Below, piece after piece: positions 5,605 through 8,910 of a DNA stretch of 8,910 nt; the first letter of the stretch is position 1, and every line of letters starts with the position of its first letter. Below the pieces are notes generated by a model that did not search any database, had not been told where the DNA came from, and saw only the letters and a list, made by a program, of their open reading frames with translations. Source of the DNA: Clostridia bacterium (GTDB taxonomy: Bacteria > Bacillota > Clostridia > Oscillospirales > Acutalibacteraceae); contig CAAEBW010000339.1 of the NCBI GenBank assembly GCA_900754145.1, forward strand, positions 1 to 8,910. Reading direction: 5' to 3'. A program made the translations under genes and the position numbers.

Positions 5605-7095
5605 ATGATTGATAAAAGTATAAAAAAACTCGTCTGCTATGGTCTGCAAAAGGGGCTGTTCACCGAGCGGGACAGAATTTATGTAACTAACCGTATTCTT
5701 GAAATTTTACATTTGGATGAATACGACTGTGAGGAAGAGTTTACAGATGTAAACCTTGAAGAAACCTTAAAGGAGCTACTTAATTTCGCGGTGGAAAAGG
5801 GGCTTATAGAGGACAGTATCGTTCACCGCGATTTGTTTGATACAAAGCTTATGGGCGCTATGATGCCCCGCCCCTCTGAGGTCACCGAACGCTTTAACGA
5901 GCTTTATAAGCAGTCTCCCAAGGCGGCAACAGATTATTTTTACCGCCTTAGCTGTGACAGCGATTACATAAGGCGCTACCGCGTCGAAAAGGATATTAAA
6001 TGGGTTACCGCTACAGAATACGGCGACCTTGACATCACAATAAACCTTTCCAAGCCCGAAAAAGACCCTAAGGCGATAGCCGCGGCAAAGAATGCACCGC
6101 AGGCGGGCTACCCTAAATGTATGCTATGCCGCGAGTGCGAAGGCTACGCGGGAAGACTCAACTTTCCCGCAAGGCAAAATCACAGGGTTATCCCTGTTAA
6201 AATCAACAACAGCGACTGGTGCTTCCAATACTCACCCTATGTTTACTACAACGAGCATTGCATAGTCTTTAACGCAAAGCACACCCCTATGGCGATAAAC
6301 CGCGACACCTTTAAAAAGCTGCTCGACTTTGTAAAGCAGTTCCCGCATTACTTTGTCGGCTCAAACGCCGATTTGCCGATTGTGGGCGGCTCTATTTTAA
6401 GCCACGACCATTTTCAGGGCGGAAATTACACCTTCGCTATGGCAAAGGCTGAGGTTGAATATCCCCTTTCCTTTGAGGGCTTTAGCGATGTTGACGCGGG
6501 AATTTTAAAGTGGCCTATGTCGGTCATAAGGCTTTCTTCCCCCGATACAGACAGGCTGATAGCGCTTGCCGATAAGATTTTAAAGGCTTGGCGCGGGTAT
6601 ACCGATGAGTCGGCGTTCATATTCGCAGAGACTGACGGCGAGCCCCACAACACAATAACCCCCATAGCCCGCAAAAACGGCGGCCGCTTTGAGCTTGATT
6701 TGGTGCTTCGCAACAATATAACCACTAAAGAGCACCCCTTAGGCGTATATCACCCCCACAAGGAGCTTCATCACATTAAAAAGGAAAATATCGGGCTTAT
6801 AGAGGTTATGGGGCTTGCTGTCCTTCCCGCCCGACTTAAAAACGAGATGGCTCTGCTTAGGGACGCAATACTTGAAAACAGGGACATTAAAAATGATGAG
6901 GTGCTTTCAAAGCACTATGACTGGGCAGAGGAAATCAGAGCCAAATATGACCTTATAACAAAGGAAAATATCGATAAAATTATTAAAGACGAAATCGGTC
7001 TCGTATTTGCAAAGGTGCTTGAGCACGCAGGAGTGTACAAGCGCACTCCCAAGGGTATTAAAGCCTTTAAGAAGTTTGCGGAGAGCGTAAAATAA
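5605..7095 (+). CDS. galT: UDP-glucose--hexose-1-phosphate uridylyltransferase (GalT, long Firmicute type)
   Basis: Leloir pathway enzyme that swaps UMP between UDP-glucose and galactose-1-phosphate to give glucose-1-phosphate and UDP-galactose. At 496 residues it is the long Firmicute class, not the roughly 350-residue E. coli class. Visible signatures are TERDRIYVTNRIL near the start (20-32), MPRPSEV (87-93), YPKCMLCRECEGYAGR (169-184), FQYSPYVYYNEHCI (207-220) and the active-site region ILSHDHFQGG (264-273), with His267 and His269 in the HxH arrangement of the catalytic loop. The start ATG 5605 follows AAGGGA (5588-5593) with an 11-nt spacer, slightly long. It has its own strong promoter. 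The stop shares one base with the next start (TAATG, 7093-7097). No galK or galE lies in the window. Confidence 0.93.
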   Translation: MIDKSIKKLVCYGLQKGLFTERDRIYVTNRILEILHLDEYDCEEEFTDVNLEETLKELLNFAVEKGLIEDSIVHRDLFDTKLMGAMMPRPSEVTERFNELYKQSPKAATDYFYRLSCDSDYIRRYRVEKDIKWVTATEYGDLDITINLSKPEKDPKAIAAAKNAPQAGYPKCMLCRECEGYAGRLNFPARQNHRVIPVKINNSDWCFQYSPYVYYNEHCIVFNAKHTPMAINRDTFKKLLDFVKQFPHYFVGSNADLPIVGGSILSHDHFQGGNYTFAMAKAEVEYPLSFEGFSDVDAGILKWPMSVIRLSSPDTDRLIALADKILKAWRGYTDESAFIFAETDGEPHNTITPIARKNGGRFELDLVLRNNITTKEHPLGVYHPHKELHHIKKENIGLIEVMGLAVLPARLKNEMALLRDAILENRDIKNDEVLSKHYDWAEEIRAKYDLITKENIDKIIKDEIGLVFAKVLEHAGVYKRTPKGIKAFKKFAESVK

Positions 7096-8012
7096 TGCTT
7101 GCAACCGTTTTTTCGCAGGTAATGATTTTGATGATAATGATAGCGGCGGGCTTTTTCGCGGCTAAGGCAGGCATAATGACCGCCGAGGGCGCGCGGTGCT
7201 GTACCGATATCGCCCTTATCATCGCGACCCCCTGCGTTATTATAAAATCACTTATCCGCGAGTACAGCCGCGAGACCTTGAAATCCCTTGCCTTTGCCTT
7301 TGTCATCACCCTGCTGGTTCAGGTGCTGATGATACTTTTAAGCTTTCTTTTACTTCATTCAAGGGATAAGGCAAGGGAGCGTGTACTCCGCTTCGGCACG
7401 ATTTTCGCAAACTGCGGCTTTATGTCTCTGCCGCTTCAGCAGGTAATCTTAGGGGAGGACGGCACGCTCTACGGCTCGGCGTATGTTATAATGTTCAATC
7501 TCGTTATCTGGAGCTACGGCGTTTTCCTAATCAGCGGGGACAAAAGGTACATAAGCCCCAAAAAGCTGTTAATAAACCCGGGGATTATAGGGCTTGCGAT
7601 AGGACTTGTGATTTTCATTTTTTCTGTTCCCGTGCCGAAAACTCTCTATTCCGCAATCGACTATATTTCGGCATTGTATACCCCTTTACCGATGCTTATT
7701 ATCGGCTATCATTTAGCGCAAAACAGTATTAAAACCGCCTTTAAGGACGCAAAGTGTTTATTTGCGGTACTGCTCAGAATGATGATTTATCCCCTCGCGG
7801 TGCTTGGATTCCTGTACCTTATAGGCGTAAGGGGAACACTGCTTGTCTCGGTGATAATTTCGGTAAGCGCTCCCGTTGCGGCGATTACCACGATGTTCTC
7901 GGCAAAATACGGGGCGGATACTCCCCTTTCGGTCGATATGGTGTCCCTAAGCACGGTTGCCGCGGCGGTCACAATGCCGCTTGTAATCACGCTGGCTCAG
8001 CTTTTAGCTTAA
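7095..8012 (+). CDS. AEC-family (auxin efflux carrier-like) membrane transporter
   Basis: A 305-residue protein with roughly ten hydrophobic segments in two halves of five, the usual AEC layout. Family traits are the start FSQVMILMIMIAAGFFAAKAGIM, TDIALIIATPCVIIKSL (about 36-52), FANCGFMSLPLQQVILG (about 104-120), the NPGIIGLAIGLVIF second-half opening, and the ending SVSAPVAAITTMFSAKYG plus STVAAAVTMPLVI. Some AEC members export malate or related organic anions; the substrate cannot be read here. The ATG overlaps the galT stop by one base, so translation is coupled, although no metabolic link to galactose is evident. No terminator is seen in the 16 bases before the next promoter. Confidence 0.88.
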   Translation: MLATVFSQVMILMIMIAAGFFAAKAGIMTAEGARCCTDIALIIATPCVIIKSLIREYSRETLKSLAFAFVITLLVQVLMILLSFLLLHSRDKARERVLRFGTIFANCGFMSLPLQQVILGEDGTLYGSAYVIMFNLVIWSYGVFLISGDKRYISPKKLLINPGIIGLAIGLVIFIFSVPVPKTLYSAIDYISALYTPLPMLIIGYHLAQNSIKTAFKDAKCLFAVLLRMMIYPLAVLGFLYLIGVRGTLLVSVIISVSAPVAAITTMFSAKYGADTPLSVDMVSLSTVAAAVTMPLVITLAQLLA

Positions 8013-8028
8013 TTATTTAAAAAAATAC

Positions 8029-8057
8029 TTGATTTTTGTCGCGCGGTATGTTATTAT
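8029..8057 (+). promoter_or_regulatory. Promoter of rpmB (extended -10)
   Basis: TTGATT (8029-8034), 17-bp spacer, TATTAT (8052-8057) preceded by TGT, an extended -10. The expected start is near 8064 with a leader of about 48 nt. It lets rpmB be expressed independently of the galT unit. Confidence 0.65.
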
Positions 8058-8078
8058 AAGTGTTGCTATGTGGTTCGG

Positions 8079-8092
8079 CTGTCGGCCGACAG
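8079..8092. repeat. 14-bp perfect palindrome in the rpmB leader
   Basis: CTGTCGGCCGACAG lies between the predicted start and the ribosome site. As RNA it folds CTGTC, loop GGCC, GACAG, four bases before AAGGAGGT. It could be a dimeric operator or a leader hairpin affecting translation; nothing shows which. Confidence 0.5.
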
Positions 8093-8111
8093 AAAGAAGG
8101 AGGTGCAGACC

Positions 8112-8300
8112 ATGGCTAAATGTGATATCTGCAATAAGGAAATTGCTTTCGGAATTAAGGTTTCCCACTCTCACAGACGTTCCAACAGAACCTGGAAGCC
8201 CAATGTTAAGAAGGTTAAAGCAATAGTAAACGGTTCTCCGCGTCGTATCAATGTTTGCACCCGCTGCTTACGTTCGGGAAAGGTTACCAGAGCAATCTAA
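8112..8300 (+). CDS. rpmB: 50S ribosomal protein L28 (bL28), zinc-ribbon form
   Basis: A large-subunit ribosomal protein of 62 residues, the normal length. It starts MAKCDICNKEIAFGIKVSHS, continues SNRTWKPNVKKVKAI, and ends VCTRCLRSGKVTRAI. Cys4/Cys7 (CDIC) and the later CTRC pair make the four-Cys zinc site of the zinc-dependent form. ATG 8112 is chosen because an ideal AAGGAGGT (8097-8104) lies 7 nt upstream. The frame is open back to a GTG at 8070, but that would translate through the leader palindrome and the ribosome site. The gene is monocistronic by its promoter and terminator. Confidence 0.96.
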   Translation: MAKCDICNKEIAFGIKVSHSHRRSNRTWKPNVKKVKAIVNGSPRRINVCTRCLRSGKVTRAI

Positions 8301-8320
8301 AGTTTTAACTTGCAAAATAA

Positions 8321-8347
8321 CCCTTAGCGGCAGCTAAGGGATTTTTT
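8321..8347 (+). terminator. Intrinsic terminator after rpmB
   Basis: CCCTTAGC (8321-8328), loop GGCA, GCTAAGGG (8333-8340), then A and six T (8342-8347): an 8-bp perfect stem with a U-tract 21 bases after the rpmB stop. Confidence 0.92.
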
Positions 8348-8368
8348 GTATGTAAGAAGGTATTATTA

Positions 8369-8910
8369 ATGATAAAAGCGGTATTGTTTGATTTGGACGG
8401 CACGCTGGTAAACTCCCTTGCCGACCTTGCCGACAGCACCAATTTCGCACTCGAAAAATTGGGCTTCCCCCCTCACGAAACCGAGGAGTACAAATACCTT
8501 GTGGGTGACGGAATACCAAAGCTTATCGAGCGCGCCCTGCCCGAGGGTCAAAAGACCGAGGAAAATAAAAGCAAATGCCTTGAGCTTTTTATGGCGCGCT
8601 ACAGGGAGCACTATTTTGATAAAACCGACGCTTATGACGGGATAAAAGACCTGCTTTGCGAGCTTAAAAAGCAGGGCTTAAAAATCGCCGTGATTTCAAA
8701 CAAGGCGCAGGAAATGGCGCAAAAGGTGGTTGAAAAGGTCTTCGGCGATATATTTGATGCCGTTGCGGGCAAGCGCGAGGGCTACAAAACAAAGCCCGAC
8801 CCCGCCTTAACGCTTAAGGTTATAAAAGAGCTCGGGGTCACGCCCGAATCCTCAGTGCTTGTCGGCGATTCGGGAATGGATATGGCGGCGGCAGTCAACT
8901 CGAAGACGGC
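8369..8910 (+). CDS. HAD-superfamily hydrolase, phosphoglycolate phosphatase-like, 3' partial
   Basis: The first 180 codons are visible; the rest lies beyond the window. HAD motif I is FDLDGTLVNS (residues 7-16, with the nucleophile and acid/base Asp in DLDGT), motif II is VISN, the motif III Lys is in KTKPDP, and motif IV is VGDSGMDM. The cap between motifs I and II is helical, as in subfamily IA. This pattern fits phosphoglycolate phosphatase (Gph) and relatives such as pyrophosphatase PpaX or beta-phosphoglucomutase, so substrate is left open. ATG 8369 has AAGAAGG (8354-8360) with an 8-nt spacer. Only 21 bases separate it from the rpmB terminator and no promoter is visible there, so it probably depends on read-through or on a promoter inside rpmB. 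Confidence 0.88.
   Translation, partial: MIKAVLFDLDGTLVNSLADLADSTNFALEKLGFPPHETEEYKYLVGDGIPKLIERALPEGQKTEENKSKCLELFMARYREHYFDKTDAYDGIKDLLCELKKQGLKIAVISNKAQEMAQKVVEKVFGDIFDAVAGKREGYKTKPDPALTLKVIKELGVTPESSVLVGDSGMDMAAAVNSKT

Noticed and set aside
8070..8111. GTG start giving L28 a 14-residue extension
   Set aside because: It would translate through the leader palindrome and the ideal AAGGAGGT; the ATG at 8112 gives the normal L28 N-terminus.
8334..8645. Other frames opposite or across the HAD gene (minus 8334-8519, minus 8366-8611, plus 8418-8645)
   Set aside because: All overlap the HAD reading frame, which has intact family motifs; none has a ribosome site or a family pattern.
1..8910. CRISPR arrays, tRNA or rRNA genes, insertion sequences
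   Set aside because: No spaced repeat series, cloverleaf-like sequence, rRNA sequence, transposase or terminal inverted repeats were seen by eye on either strand.

Overview
The window looks like chromosomal DNA of a Gram-positive anaerobe of the Clostridia, probably an Oscillospiraceae/Lachnospiraceae-type gut Firmicute. The signs are near-consensus sigma-A promoters, strong AAGGAGG-type ribosome binding sites, a lipoprotein zinc-binding protein, the long Firmicute-type GalT, a Cys4 ribosomal protein L28, and a Firmicute-style holin-like type I toxin. The family assignments come from reading the sequence; no search was run.

Layout. (1) 1-1316 (+): CapA-family protein, cut off by the left window edge. 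(2) 1309-2112 (-): CPBP-family membrane protein, convergent with capA and overlapping its end by 8 bp. All three catalytic motifs of the protease family appear to be lost. (3) 2113-2507: a 395-bp region that looks empty by ORF length but holds an apparently complete type I toxin-antitoxin module. It has a 29-codon membrane toxin on the minus strand (2240-2329) with its own promoter and ribosome binding site. A plus-strand antisense RNA (about 2160-2253) is driven by a perfect TTGACA-N17-TATAAT promoter. The two converge on one bidirectional terminator hairpin (2202-2252) that contains the toxin stop codon. (4) 2433-5493 (+): a zinc/manganese ABC importer operon (lipoprotein, ATPase, permease) with a promoter overlapped by AATTTGC inverted repeats, followed without a gap by a hypoxanthine/deoxyinosine DNA glycosylase. 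(5) 5529-8012 (+): galT from another perfect consensus promoter, translationally coupled to an AEC-family transporter. (6) 8029-8347 (+): rpmB (L28) with its own promoter, a 14-bp palindrome in the leader and an intrinsic terminator. (7) 8369 to the right edge (+): HAD-family phosphatase resembling phosphoglycolate phosphatase, truncated by the window.

How the parts may fit together. The importer supplies zinc or manganese, and the L28 here is the zinc-binding form, so part of that metal would go to ribosomes. The glycosylase probably rides on the importer transcript. GalT serves galactose metabolism by the Leloir pathway; the AEC carrier beside it has no obvious substrate link. The toxin-antitoxin module is the least expected content. 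Its toxin promoter lies back to back with the importer promoter (-35 boxes 7 bp apart), and the -10 box of its antisense promoter overlaps a possible minus-strand -10 for the CPBP gene, so it is wired into both neighbours.
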